A DNA stretch of 9,211 nucleotides from Coxiellaceae bacterium (GTDB lineage: Bacteria > Pseudomonadota > Gammaproteobacteria > Coxiellales > Coxiellaceae): assembly GCA_014238445.1 (NCBI GenBank), contig JABABC010000064.1:1-9211 (forward strand). The letters are read 5' to 3'. Positions 1 to 6,089 of this stretch are shown piece after piece. Numbering within the stretch: the stretch's first letter is position 1; each line of letters begins with the position of its first letter. The notes beneath the pieces are model-generated. The model saw nothing but the letters and a program-made list of their open reading frames with translations, was not told where the DNA came from and made no database searches. Position numbers and translations under genes: made by a program.

Positions 1-3
1 ACA

Positions 4-795
4 ATGACACCTGCTACCACAGCTAAGACTGAGGCTGAGGCTGAGGCTGAGGCTGAGGATGCGGCGGATGCGGCTACGACGAAAGTAAGCCAGCCAACTG
101 GAGATGGATTTACCGAAAAACAACGACTCGCCGTTCTAAACGCTGTGACAAAGGAATACAACGACGAACAAATAAAACTATGCGAAGCAATAGAAGCGAC
201 TAAGACACTACTACAAGCACAACTCAAACCTCTGGAAACTGAAACCGGTCACTTCACAAACGACCAAGCGTTTCATGCCACGGAATCCGTGGGCTACCTG
301 AATAGTTCAGCCGATAACGAACCTGTGGTTCATCATTACACCGATGAACGCGGTCAGAAACAAGAAGTCACATTAACCTACACGGATGACGAAGGTAAAG
401 AGCAGCCGTTAAAACTGTCTAATAAAGAATTTGAAGCCATTGTCGATAAATGGAACAAAGAACAACGCAAAGACGGGCAACCAGTACTCAAAACTGTTTC
501 AGCAGGTTTTTGGTGGAACAAACGTCAAGTGATTTTCAACCAAGGCAATAAAACCCAAAATAAAGCAGCAGCTGATGCATTTACTCAGTTCTTAAAAGCA
601 GAAGGGAGAAAGTTGCGAATGGGCTCGACTCAAACGTTAGCGAATCCCGCGGCGAATACCACGGGTGCCGGGAATGCCGCGAGTGCCGGGGGTGCCGGGG
701 GTGCAGCGAATTCCGCGGCGAATCCCGCGGCGAATGCCACGAGTACCACGACTGCCGCGGCGAGTACCGCGAGTACCATGAATATGACCCGCTGA
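4..795 (+). CDS. Hypothetical protein with low-complexity repeat tails
   Basis: I do not recognise this 263-residue protein. Three parts are visible. Residues about 9-25 are a Glu-Ala run followed by an Asp/Ala-rich stretch. Residues about 35-210 are a hydrophilic, charged core with a probable helical or coiled-coil segment at about 38-80 and a region rich in Asp, Glu, Lys and Tyr at about 110-165, ending near a WWNK motif at about 171-174. Residues 213-261 are a low-complexity tail of Ala, Asn, Gly, Ser and Thr encoded by a 9/12-bp DNA repeat. There is no signal peptide or membrane segment, so a soluble location is likely. Only three bases precede the ATG, so the ribosome-binding site cannot be checked and the true start may lie upstream; no other in-frame Met occurs before about residue 207. 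It is the only + strand gene and converges on its neighbour. The core has ordinary composition for the window while both ends are much richer in GC, which suggests repeat expansion on an older gene. Function is unknown. Confidence 0.6.
   Translation: MTPATTAKTEAEAEAEAEDAADAATTKVSQPTGDGFTEKQRLAVLNAVTKEYNDEQIKLCEAIEATKTLLQAQLKPLETETGHFTNDQAFHATESVGYLNSSADNEPVVHHYTDERGQKQEVTLTYTDDEGKEQPLKLSNKEFEAIVDKWNKEQRKDGQPVLKTVSAGFWWNKRQVIFNQGNKTQNKAAADAFTQFLKAEGRKLRMGSTQTLANPAANTTGAGNAASAGGAGGAANSAANPAANATSTTTAAASTASTMNMTR
31..57 (+). repeat. GAGGCT hexanucleotide tandem repeat inside the first gene
   Basis: Four perfect copies of GAGGCT plus a final GAG lie in frame near the 5' end of the gene at 4-795 and encode alternating Glu and Ala. 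The copies are identical at the DNA level, so this is a true short tandem repeat and not just biased composition. Changes in copy number would keep the reading frame. Confidence 0.85.
640..786 (+). repeat. GC-rich 9/12-bp repeat array at the 3' end of the first gene
   Basis: The region divides without remainder into 15 units: eleven of 9 bp and four of 12 bp. The approximate consensus is RCGARTNCC, as in GCGAATCCC, GCGAGTGCC and ACGAGTACC. The 12-bp units carry one extra GCG codon. Each unit encodes a tripeptide of the form Ala/Thr/Gly, then Asn/Ser/Gly, then Pro/Ala/Thr/Ser, with an added Ala in the long units. Copies have diverged, and the last unit is degraded to ATGAATATG. All unit lengths are multiples of three, so gain or loss of units preserves the frame and the stop codon. 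Confidence 0.8.
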
Positions 796-851
796 TCATA
801 GCGCATCACAGAGAAACCATCGGACTTTCAGAGACACACCCCATGGGCACC

Positions 852-1466
852 CTACTTCTTTAATGATGACCGTTTAACTGCCATCGCATCCGCAGAGAGA
901 CTAATACGATCACGTGTTGCACTATCTGCTTCAGATGGCTCATAACCAATCACCGTAATTCCCTGTGCTTGTGATTCAATCCAGACATCGCGCATCATCT
1001 TCGGGTGACCGTCCACGATATACACAGCTCCCCATTCCTGCTGAATAGCGAGAGCCACCATATCACGTGCTGTCATATAGCGCTGTCGAACGATGGTACC
1101 CAAAGCCTGTAGCCCACCTGACCCACCTCCCTCGTCGTCGTCATCGGAAGAGTAACCACCCCCAAATAACAAGCGACCCGGAGAACTACTCATCGCATCC
1201 CCATAATTCAGAATGATCCAGTTTGATGAGGGCGCTGGGACTAACTGCACGTCATCCAGTGCTGACGCTTTTTTATAACCATCGGTTAATTGCACAAAAG
1301 GAAAACGATCTAACATCCACAATGCATCCTCAACGGACACACCGCGTTCACTCAACACTTTTAAGTCTAGCGACAAACCCAGTCGATCATTGGCCTCATC
1401 AATGGACTCAAACGCAAAGGCAGGTTCTTCATCTAAAGACTCATCATTCGGTGGGGTATCAGTCAT
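852..1466 (-). CDS. Small protein with an LPD7-like region
   Basis: This 204-residue protein has an acidic N-terminus (about 1-25), a mixed region (26-100), a flexible Gly/Ser/Asp linker with four consecutive Asp (about 102-118), and a C-terminal region (about 121-175) that resembles LPD7, the large polyvalent protein-associated domain known from plasmid relaxases of the TraI/MobA type. The resemblance rests on the order helix with ALAIQQEWGAV, then a strand, then MMRDVWIESQAQGI, then the strand and turn VIGYEPSEAD; relaxase LPD7 regions typically show an AAW...A...G(I/L)xVxGYxPSExD pattern. That match is from memory of the family and not from a search. No relaxase catalytic Tyr/His motif is present, so it is not itself a relaxase. 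An AGGAGAT ribosome-binding site lies 6 bases before the ATG. The gene starts 41 bp after feoC, with no visible terminator or strong promoter between, so co-transcription with feo is likely. Its function is unknown. Confidence 0.7.
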   Translation of the reverse strand: MTDTPPNDESLDEEPAFAFESIDEANDRLGLSLDLKVLSERGVSVEDALWMLDRFPFVQLTDGYKKASALDDVQLVPAPSSNWIILNYGDAMSSSPGRLLFGGGYSSDDDDEGGGSGGLQALGTIVRQRYMTARDMVALAIQQEWGAVYIVDGHPKMMRDVWIESQAQGITVIGYEPSEADSATRDRISLSADAMAVKRSSLKK

Positions 1467-1507
1467 ACGGATCTCCTGTTGGCTCCTTCACTGTATCTTA
1501 GCGCATT

Positions 1508-1729
1508 TTAAGGGCCAACGTAACGATAAGCCCTAGTGCAGCGCATAGGGCATCCCTGGCAACTCCCACCCCCACAACTGGCATCAACACCCTCAACACG
1601 ACCACGATCAATCCAATAGTGCAACAAAGGCTCCAAGTCCTGAGACCTTTTGTTAAAATGCAGGCTTAACTCTGTCATGCTAGCCATTGCATGCTGTTTT
1701 AAGTAATTGCGCAATTCAACTAAAATCAT
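1508..1729 (-). CDS. feoC: FeoC, small [Fe-S]-type winged-helix partner of FeoB
   Basis: The 73-residue protein has the usual FeoC length and layout. Residues about 1-48 form the predicted winged helix (MILVELRNYLKQH, then a second helix leading into LEPLLHYWIDRGRVE). A cysteine cluster follows at residues 52, 57, 60 and 64, in the GSCQGCP context typical of the family. In Enterobacteria FeoC is reported to bind an Fe-S cluster and to affect FeoB stability or assembly with FeoB; that role is transferred by family. The spacing here is C-x4-C-x2-C-x3-C, with a shorter last gap than the x5 I recall for E. coli. The start is well supported by an AGGAGG sequence five bases before the ATG. It begins 12 bp after the feoB stop, so the two are surely co-transcribed. 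Confidence 0.9.
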   Translation of the reverse strand: MILVELRNYLKQHAMASMTELSLHFNKRSQDLEPLLHYWIDRGRVEGVDASCGGGSCQGCPMRCTRAYRYVGP

Positions 1730-1734
1730 ATTCC

Positions 1735-1740
1735 CCTCCT
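1735..1740 (-). promoter_or_regulatory. Strong ribosome-binding site of feoC
   Basis: AGGAGG on the - strand lies five bases before the feoC ATG and within the 12-bp gap after the feoB stop codon. It is the closest match to the anti-16S consensus seen at any gene start in this window and contrasts with the weak sites before feoA and feoB, so FeoC may be translated at least as efficiently as FeoB. Confidence 0.75.
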
Positions 1741-1741
1741 C

Positions 1742-4039
1742 TTATGGCAATGATACTGATAACGAACTGACTTCCTTTTTCACAACGTATTTCAATATCA
1801 ATAGGGTTATCGTAAACAAGGATACACAAAAGATGAGCCATCGCACTGACACACCTGGATGCTCATACAGTGTACCCAACTGATAACACAACACAGCACA
1901 CACATAAGCGAACCCCGTACTCCATACGACAGAAAAAACCGCCCAACGCATACCCACTTCTCGCCGCATGGCTGCCATAGTGGAAACACAAGGAAAATAT
2001 AAAAGCACAAATAACAAATACGCTAGCGCACCTATCGCACCATCAAAGCGCTGCTGCATCACCCCATAAACACGCTGATCAACATCCACACTCGCCTCAC
2101 TAGCCAGCAACGGGTTGGTAATGGCCGAACCTAATGCGGATACATTATCAGGGATACTCTGCAACGCCGCTCCAAAGCTGGCCAGTATCGACGCCTTAGT
2201 ATCATCCTTACTCTCTAGGGTAGGTAAATCCGCTGTGTATAATGTATTCAGCGTACCAACCACCACTTCCTTAGCCATAACACCCGTCACCAAACCTACC
2301 GTTGCAGGCCAGTTATCTTGGGTAATACCCATAGGCGCAAACAGTGGTGTCACCCCTCGCCCAACAACCGATAACAGCGAATGTGTATTAGCATCATCCG
2401 TACTTAACTGCCCCGTATCAGTAATCGCATTCAACCCCCCTATGATGAAACAAACAGGAATGATGACGCGACCCGCTCTTGTCACAAAAGCCTTCAAACG
2501 CTGATGCGTTAATCGCAGCATGGCGGTGAGTCGAGGCCAATGATAAGGCGGCAATTCCATAACCAGCGGCTCGGGCTCACCTGGTAATAAGGTTTTTTGA
2601 ACAATAAAACCTGTCAACAGGGCCGCGAGAATACCTAATACATACAGCATAAATACCCAAATAGCCCCATGTTGAAAAAACGCTGAGACAAACACCGAAA
2701 AAATCGCTAGGCGTGCGCCACAGGACATAAACGGCATCATCAGCACTGTCAAAATACGCTCACGACGTGACGACAAAGCACGCGCGCCCATCACGGCTGG
2801 CACATTACACCCAAACCCAACAATCATTGGCACAAAAGATCGGCCGGATAAACCCAAAGCAGCCATCATACGATCCATCACAAAAGCAGCCCGAGCCATA
2901 TAACCTGAATCTTCCAAAAAGGATAGCAATAAAAACATCCCGCCAATCACAGGAATAAACGTCAGTGTCGTATTAATCCCAACACCCACACCTTGAGCCA
3001 ACAATGCCACGCCTACAGGCGGAACATGTAACGCCCCTAACACACTAGAAAAACCATCAACAAAAACAGCGCTCCCAGCAATATCAAAAAAGTCTTGGAA
3101 AGCCCCAGCGACATTAATTGAAAAGAAAAACAAGGCATACATGATGGCAAAAAAGATCGGTAAACCTAACAAGCGATTTAAAACAATTCGGTCAATACGA
3201 TCAGTGATCGTTACCTTATTAGACGTCACAACATGAACAGCCTCTTTCACACACTGCTCAATATAACCATACCGGGCATCGGCAATCATAATATCCACTG
3301 ACTCTTCTAAAATAGATTCCGCCTGTTGGCGCTGGTGATCTACAGCCTTTTTCATCGACAGAGGTAAATCCAGCAGACACGAAGCATCACCTTCTAATAA
3401 TCGTAAAGTCATCCAACGAGACACCGCCATCTGACCACCCAACGCTGCTTGCACAGCCACAGAGAGACTGTCGACAGCCTGTTCAATGGCTTCTGAATAC
3501 ATGACAGGAGAAGAGTGACTGATATTAGCCTGCTGCTGTTCTATCACTGCCTTTAAAGCACCCACACCCTTATTTTGACGTGCCACCATAGGTACTACCG
3601 GGCAACCTAAACGCTGCGCCAAACGATCACAGTCCACCTGTTTACCGGTTGCTGACAATCGATCCGTCATATTTAATGCCACAACGACAGGAATATTTAA
3701 TTCCACTAACTGCAAGGTTAAATATAAATGCCGCTCAAGATTAGTAGCATCCACAACATTGACAATGACATCAATCGCTTCCGTTAATAAAGCCTGACAA
3801 GCAATACGCTGATCTTCCGCACCTTCACTATTGAGTGCATTAAGCGCATACACACCCGGCAAATCGATGACCGATCGCTCGACATGATGGTGTGTATAAG
3901 CACCCGTTTTCTTCTCAACCGTCACCCCCGCCCAATTACCCACACGTTGATTTAAACCCGTCAGACTATTAAAGAGAGCCGTTTTACCGCAATTAGGATT
4001 ACCTGCAAGGGCGATATTTAAAGACTTACTCTGCTTCAT
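1742..4039 (-). CDS. feoB: FeoB ferrous iron transporter
   Basis: FeoB is the inner-membrane Fe(II) importer with a cytosolic GTPase domain. From the ATG chosen here it has 765 residues, close to the 773 of E. coli. G-domain motifs are clear: G1 GNPNCGKT (13-20), the switch-I region VGNWAGVTVE (about 33-42), G3 DLPG (59-62) and G4 NMTD (123-126). A helical regulatory domain follows to about 260. The membrane part begins near 285 and contains the conserved Gate/core segments GFGCNVPAVMGAR (408-420), PFMSCGARL (436-444) and GVMAKEVVVGTL (586-597). An in-frame GTG at 4066 would add nine residues and enlarge the overlap with feoA from 14 to 41 bp. The ATG at 4039 is preferred because homologues start a few residues before the first strand and the 14-bp overlap is typical of coupled feoA-feoB genes; neither start has a strong ribosome-binding site. 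The gene appears intact, and its Fur-regulated promoter lies upstream of feoA. Confidence 0.96.
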   Translation of the reverse strand: MKQSKSLNIALAGNPNCGKTALFNSLTGLNQRVGNWAGVTVEKKTGAYTHHHVERSVIDLPGVYALNALNSEGAEDQRIACQALLTEAIDVIVNVVDATNLERHLYLTLQLVELNIPVVVALNMTDRLSATGKQVDCDRLAQRLGCPVVPMVARQNKGVGALKAVIEQQQANISHSSPVMYSEAIEQAVDSLSVAVQAALGGQMAVSRWMTLRLLEGDASCLLDLPLSMKKAVDHQRQQAESILEESVDIMIADARYGYIEQCVKEAVHVVTSNKVTITDRIDRIVLNRLLGLPIFFAIMYALFFFSINVAGAFQDFFDIAGSAVFVDGFSSVLGALHVPPVGVALLAQGVGVGINTTLTFIPVIGGMFLLLSFLEDSGYMARAAFVMDRMMAALGLSGRSFVPMIVGFGCNVPAVMGARALSSRRERILTVLMMPFMSCGARLAIFSVFVSAFFQHGAIWVFMLYVLGILAALLTGFIVQKTLLPGEPEPLVMELPPYHWPRLTAMLRLTHQRLKAFVTRAGRVIIPVCFIIGGLNAITDTGQLSTDDANTHSLLSVVGRGVTPLFAPMGITQDNWPATVGLVTGVMAKEVVVGTLNTLYTADLPTLESKDDTKASILASFGAALQSIPDNVSALGSAITNPLLASEASVDVDQRVYGVMQQRFDGAIGALAYLLFVLLYFPCVSTMAAMRREVGMRWAVFSVVWSTGFAYVCAVLCYQLGTLYEHPGVSVRWLIFCVSLFTITLLILKYVVKKEVSSLSVSLP

Positions 4040-4271
4040 CGGATATCCATTCAATATGTAACGCACTTAACTCTGCTTTGCGTAGCGTCAAGTGATCGTT
4101 ATGAACACAAACTACCAATGGATCCCCTAATGGGGCTCGCCGAATGACTGAAAACTCAGCACGAGGTCGAAGACCTAAAGCCAACAACTGAGAACGATAA
4201 AAGGCATTACAATCAATATGATAACCAATAATTCGCCCCTTCATACCGACGACAATATGCTGATCAGACAT
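4026..4271 (-). CDS. feoA: FeoA, SH3-like partner of FeoB
   Basis: This 81-residue protein is the small cytosolic FeoA that supports FeoB-dependent Fe(II) uptake. The pattern fits the SH3-like fold: an N-terminal strand with GMKGRIIGYHID, a short helix ending in LLALGLRPRAEF, then strands with VIRRAPLGDPLVV, and a final stretch with LTLRKAELSALHIEW. The LGLRPGxxf-like turn and the late LR-A-A/S-I pattern are hallmarks of the family. It is first in the feo operon and overlaps the preferred feoB start by 14 bp. The ribosome-binding site is modest (TAAGGT, about six bases before the ATG). The leader carries a near-consensus promoter and a Fur box. Confidence 0.93.
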   Translation of the reverse strand: MSDQHIVVGMKGRIIGYHIDCNAFYRSQLLALGLRPRAEFSVIRRAPLGDPLVVCVHNDHLTLRKAELSALHIEWISDEAE

Positions 4272-4312
4272 GGCAGACCTTACTCTTAATGATAAGCTTG
4301 TAATACTTAAGC

Positions 4313-4329
4313 ATGAGAACGATTCTCAT
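4313..4329 (-). promoter_or_regulatory. Fur box controlling feoA-feoB-feoC
   Basis: A perfect inverted repeat ATGAGAA-N3-TTCTCAT lies between the feo -10 element and the feoA start. Viewed as the 7-1-7 Fur motif TGATAATnATTATCA, positions 4314-4328 match 11 of 14 defined positions, and the three differences keep the two-fold symmetry or are conservative (G/C for T/A in the arms). The site is at about +5 to +21 relative to the predicted transcription start, where bound Fe-Fur would block initiation or early elongation. Iron-dependent repression of feo is well known in gammaproteobacteria. Confidence 0.85.
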
Positions 4330-4340
4330 TACTATGCGCA

Positions 4341-4369
4341 ATTATGCTAATAATAGCCCAAGCTGTCAA
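4341..4369 (-). promoter_or_regulatory. Sigma-70 promoter of the feo operon
   Basis: On the - strand a perfect -35 TTGACA (4364-4369) is followed by exactly 17 bases and a -10 CATAAT (4341-4346, five of six to consensus). Transcription should start near 4334, giving a leader of about 60 bases before feoA. The strength of the elements and the Fur box just downstream suggest a strong promoter gated mainly by repression. Confidence 0.85.
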
Positions 4370-4411
4370 GACATCAACTCAACACCTCGATCAAGTGAGC
4401 CTGTTTGAATG

Positions 4412-4440
4412 AATAAAAAAAGCCCCTAAACAGGGGCTTT
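4412..4440 (-). terminator. Intrinsic terminator of the outer-membrane protein gene
   Basis: On the - strand the nine-base arm AAAGCCCCT is followed by a four-base loop and the matching AGGGGCTTT, and the transcript then continues into a run of T. It lies about 30 bp after the stop codon of the barrel gene and about 45 bp before the feo -35 element, so it insulates feo from read-through. The + strand side also has A/T-rich flanks, but no gene arrives from that direction. Confidence 0.9.
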
Positions 4441-4470
4441 CAAAGACTTGCTAAATGTATATATTTAACG

Positions 4471-5088
4471 CTACGAGAACATGTAGGAGACTTTACCGCT
4501 GATCACGTCATTAATATAACGCACATTCTCCCAACCACTGTCTAAACTATAACGACGCCAGTCAGCTCGCAATGTCACATTTTTCAAAGAGGTCAGATGC
4601 GCTTCAAGCCCTGCACCGTACGTCCAGACAAACCCTTGATACTTAGCATCATTCGAAGATCCACCAGGCTCATCACCCTGTGCATTCAGGTAACTGATAC
4701 CGGTTGTCACTAAGCCACAAAAATCCACACTACCGGCTTGATACAGACTATGAGAAAAAACACCCTGCGCATCAATCGACCAGGTACCATCTAATAAATC
4801 ACCATTTTCAAAGCTGACGTCACCCACACTCGTATAACCGGTCTCAAATGCAAGCCACTCATTCACTTGTCGACCCACATAAGCAGCCCATGAAGCATCA
4901 TTACCGTTATAGTCTGTACCTGTGTCGTTATCAAACGAAGTAGTACCACCGTAATTTATACCAGCACCGACATACCAATGCCCTGTTTGAGCGGGTGGTG
5001 ACATGGACGATAAATTAGATGGGCCACCGGCCTGAACAGAAGAAACCGCTGCCAATAAAGCAACACTAATCAAAATACCCTTTTTCAT
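4471..5088 (-). CDS. Outer-membrane beta-barrel protein, OmpA-barrel/Omp25-like
   Basis: The 205-residue precursor has a classical Sec signal peptide (Lys-Lys at 2-3, hydrophobic core about 5-16, cleavage expected after Ala20 in SVQA-GG). The mature part shows alternating amphipathic strands with aromatic girdle residues, such as HWYVGAGINYGG (37-48), LAFETGYTSVGDVSF (79-93), GLVTTGISYLN (125-135), WTYGAGLEAHL (155-165) and a final KVSYMFS. About 185 mature residues fit an eight-stranded barrel like the OmpA transmembrane domain; there is no C-terminal OmpA peptidoglycan-binding domain. The start is supported by AGGGAG six bases before the ATG. It appears monocistronic, with a possible promoter upstream and a strong terminator downstream. 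Two oddities are that the last residue is Ser after the usual terminal aromatic, and that there is a lone Cys at 124. The role (porin, adhesin or structural) cannot be told. Confidence 0.8.
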   Translation of the reverse strand: MKKGILISVALLAAVSSVQAGGPSNLSSMSPPAQTGHWYVGAGINYGGTTSFDNDTGTDYNGNDASWAAYVGRQVNEWLAFETGYTSVGDVSFENGDLLDGTWSIDAQGVFSHSLYQAGSVDFCGLVTTGISYLNAQGDEPGGSSNDAKYQGFVWTYGAGLEAHLTSLKNVTLRADWRRYSLDSGWENVRYINDVISGKVSYMFS

Positions 5089-5133
5089 AAAAAACTCCCT
5101 GTTTAAAAAAGCACGATGGCCTTATTTCCCCAA

Positions 5134-5146
5134 ACACATCATGTGT
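5134..5146. repeat. 13-bp perfect palindrome in the leader of the barrel gene
   Basis: ACACAT-C-ATGTGT is a perfect 6-1-6 inverted repeat 45 bp before the ATG of the outer-membrane protein gene and downstream of its putative promoter. It could be an operator for a dimeric regulator or a small hairpin in the 5' untranslated RNA. No regulator can be named from the sequence alone. Confidence 0.45.
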
Positions 5147-5177
5147 CATGCCTTAAAAGTACACAACTCCTTGGGAA

Positions 5178-5205
5178 AATACAAATTTATCTAACTATTG
5201 GTCAA
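5178..5205 (-). promoter_or_regulatory. Possible promoter of the outer-membrane protein gene
   Basis: On the - strand TTGACC (5200-5205, five of six to the -35 consensus) is followed after 16 bases by TGTATT (5178-5183, four of six to the -10 consensus). The intergenic position and AT-rich spacer fit a sigma-70 promoter for the barrel gene, with a leader of about 80 bases. The match is moderate, and other AT-rich hexamers nearby could serve. Confidence 0.35.
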
Positions 5206-5231
5206 AAGATGATCACTATATAGCACTTTGA

Positions 5232-6029
5232 TTACTTGATAGCGCGATGCACTAATGCAGGTAAACGTGCTCTAATCTCTTGTAAACGCATACCTTCTAT
5301 ATCAGCTGTCACAATGCCATCACCCTCCTCTAGGTGATCAATAACCTCCCCCCAAGGGCCAATAATTTGAGAGTGACCATACATGACATGCCCATTAGGC
5401 AATGCTCCATATTGATTAGCAGCAACCACATAACACGTATTTTCAATAGCGCGAGCGCGCAACAACACTTCCCAATGCGACTTCCCGGTATAGGCTAAAA
5501 ATGCAGCGGGTACAAGTAGTATTGTGACATCATCACTTGAAAGCTGGCGATACAATTCTGGAAAACGAAGATCATAACAAATACTTAAACCCACTCGACC
5601 CACTGGCGTATTGACCGCTACGACTTGCGCTCCCGCCATAAAACGATCGGACTCTTGCACTTGACGAGATGTCTCTAAGGTCACATGACACAAATGCATC
5701 TTATTGTAATGCGCAGCACACTCACCGTCACTGTTATACACCAGCGAGGTTGAATACACATGGCCATCCGGCATACGAATAGGCATCGCACCAATGACTA
5801 ACCACACACGGTATTGCTTCGCCATACGTGAAAAAGCCGCTTGACCCGGCCCCGCTCCAAAATCCTCGGTTAATGTTAAAATCTTTACCGGTTGACCCAT
5901 ACAGTGTTCTGGGAGCAACACAAGCTCAGCACCAGCTGCCACGGCTCTAGCAATGTGAGATTCTAATACGACCAAATTCTCCTCAATAGAACCGGAGGCA
6001 TTGTTTTGAATAGCGGCGACTTTTCCCAT
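5232..6029 (-). CDS. Nitrilase-superfamily amidase, deaminated glutathione amidase-like (Nit1/YbeM type)
   Basis: A 265-residue carbon-nitrogen hydrolase with the full catalytic triad: Glu41 in LLPEHC, Lys110 in YNKMHL and Cys151 in SICYDLRFPELYR. The CYDLRFPELYR block, the NKMHL lysine context and RARAIENTCYVVAANQ (about 191-206) are characteristic of the Nit1/Nit2 branch. The closest known role is removal of deaminated glutathione, a faulty side product of transaminases, by hydrolysis to alpha-ketoglutarate and Cys-Gly; omega-amidase activity is the main alternative. It is cytosolic, with length normal for the family. The start has an AGGTAGAG-like ribosome-binding site and MGKVAAIQ, which matches the usual first beta strand. 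It follows the hydrolase gene after about 60 bp with no clear terminator, so it may be the last gene of that operon or carry its own weak promoter. It lacks a fused Fhit domain. Confidence 0.9.
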   Translation of the reverse strand: MGKVAAIQNNASGSIEENLVVLESHIARAVAAGAELVLLPEHCMGQPVKILTLTEDFGAGPGQAAFSRMAKQYRVWLVIGAMPIRMPDGHVYSTSLVYNSDGECAAHYNKMHLCHVTLETSRQVQESDRFMAGAQVVAVNTPVGRVGLSICYDLRFPELYRQLSSDDVTILLVPAAFLAYTGKSHWEVLLRARAIENTCYVVAANQYGALPNGHVMYGHSQIIGPWGEVIDHLEEGDGIVTADIEGMRLQEIRARLPALVHRAIK

Positions 6030-6089
6030 GATTAACTCTACCTGTTTAAAAGCTCATATTAACACAACAACCCAGCGGTCAGTAATGCA

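Noticed and set aside
581..799. A 72-residue open frame on the - strand with repeated Tyr-Ser-Pro-Arg and His-Ser-Arg-like motifs
   Set aside because: It is the reverse reading of the 9/12-bp repeat array. Repeats with unit lengths divisible by three stay open in several frames. It has no convincing ribosome-binding site, and the + strand frame explains the region.
796..851. A terminator or regulatory element between the convergent genes, prompted by the CCCATGGG palindrome at 840-847
   Set aside because: The palindrome has no loop and no T-run on either strand, and no other stable hairpin is evident. No bidirectional terminator can be supported.
4..1466. The window start as part of a conjugative or mobile element because of the LPD7-like region
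   Set aside because: No relaxase, transposase, integrase, transfer gene, attachment site or flanking repeat is visible, and one domain resemblance is not enough.
2115..2504. A 129-residue + strand open frame
   Set aside because: It lies fully inside feoB, whose Gate-domain motifs are intact here. The translation resembles no family and is a shadow frame.
4040..4066. A nine-residue N-terminal extension of FeoB from a GTG codon
   Set aside because: It uses a rare start, enlarges the overlap with feoA to 41 bp, and adds residues not expected before the first GTPase strand. The ATG at 4039 fits better.
6030..6089. A separate promoter for the nitrilase gene in the 60-bp gap after the hydrolase
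   Set aside because: The gap is AT-rich, but no pair of -35 and -10 hexamers with proper spacing stands out, so it is not listed as a feature.
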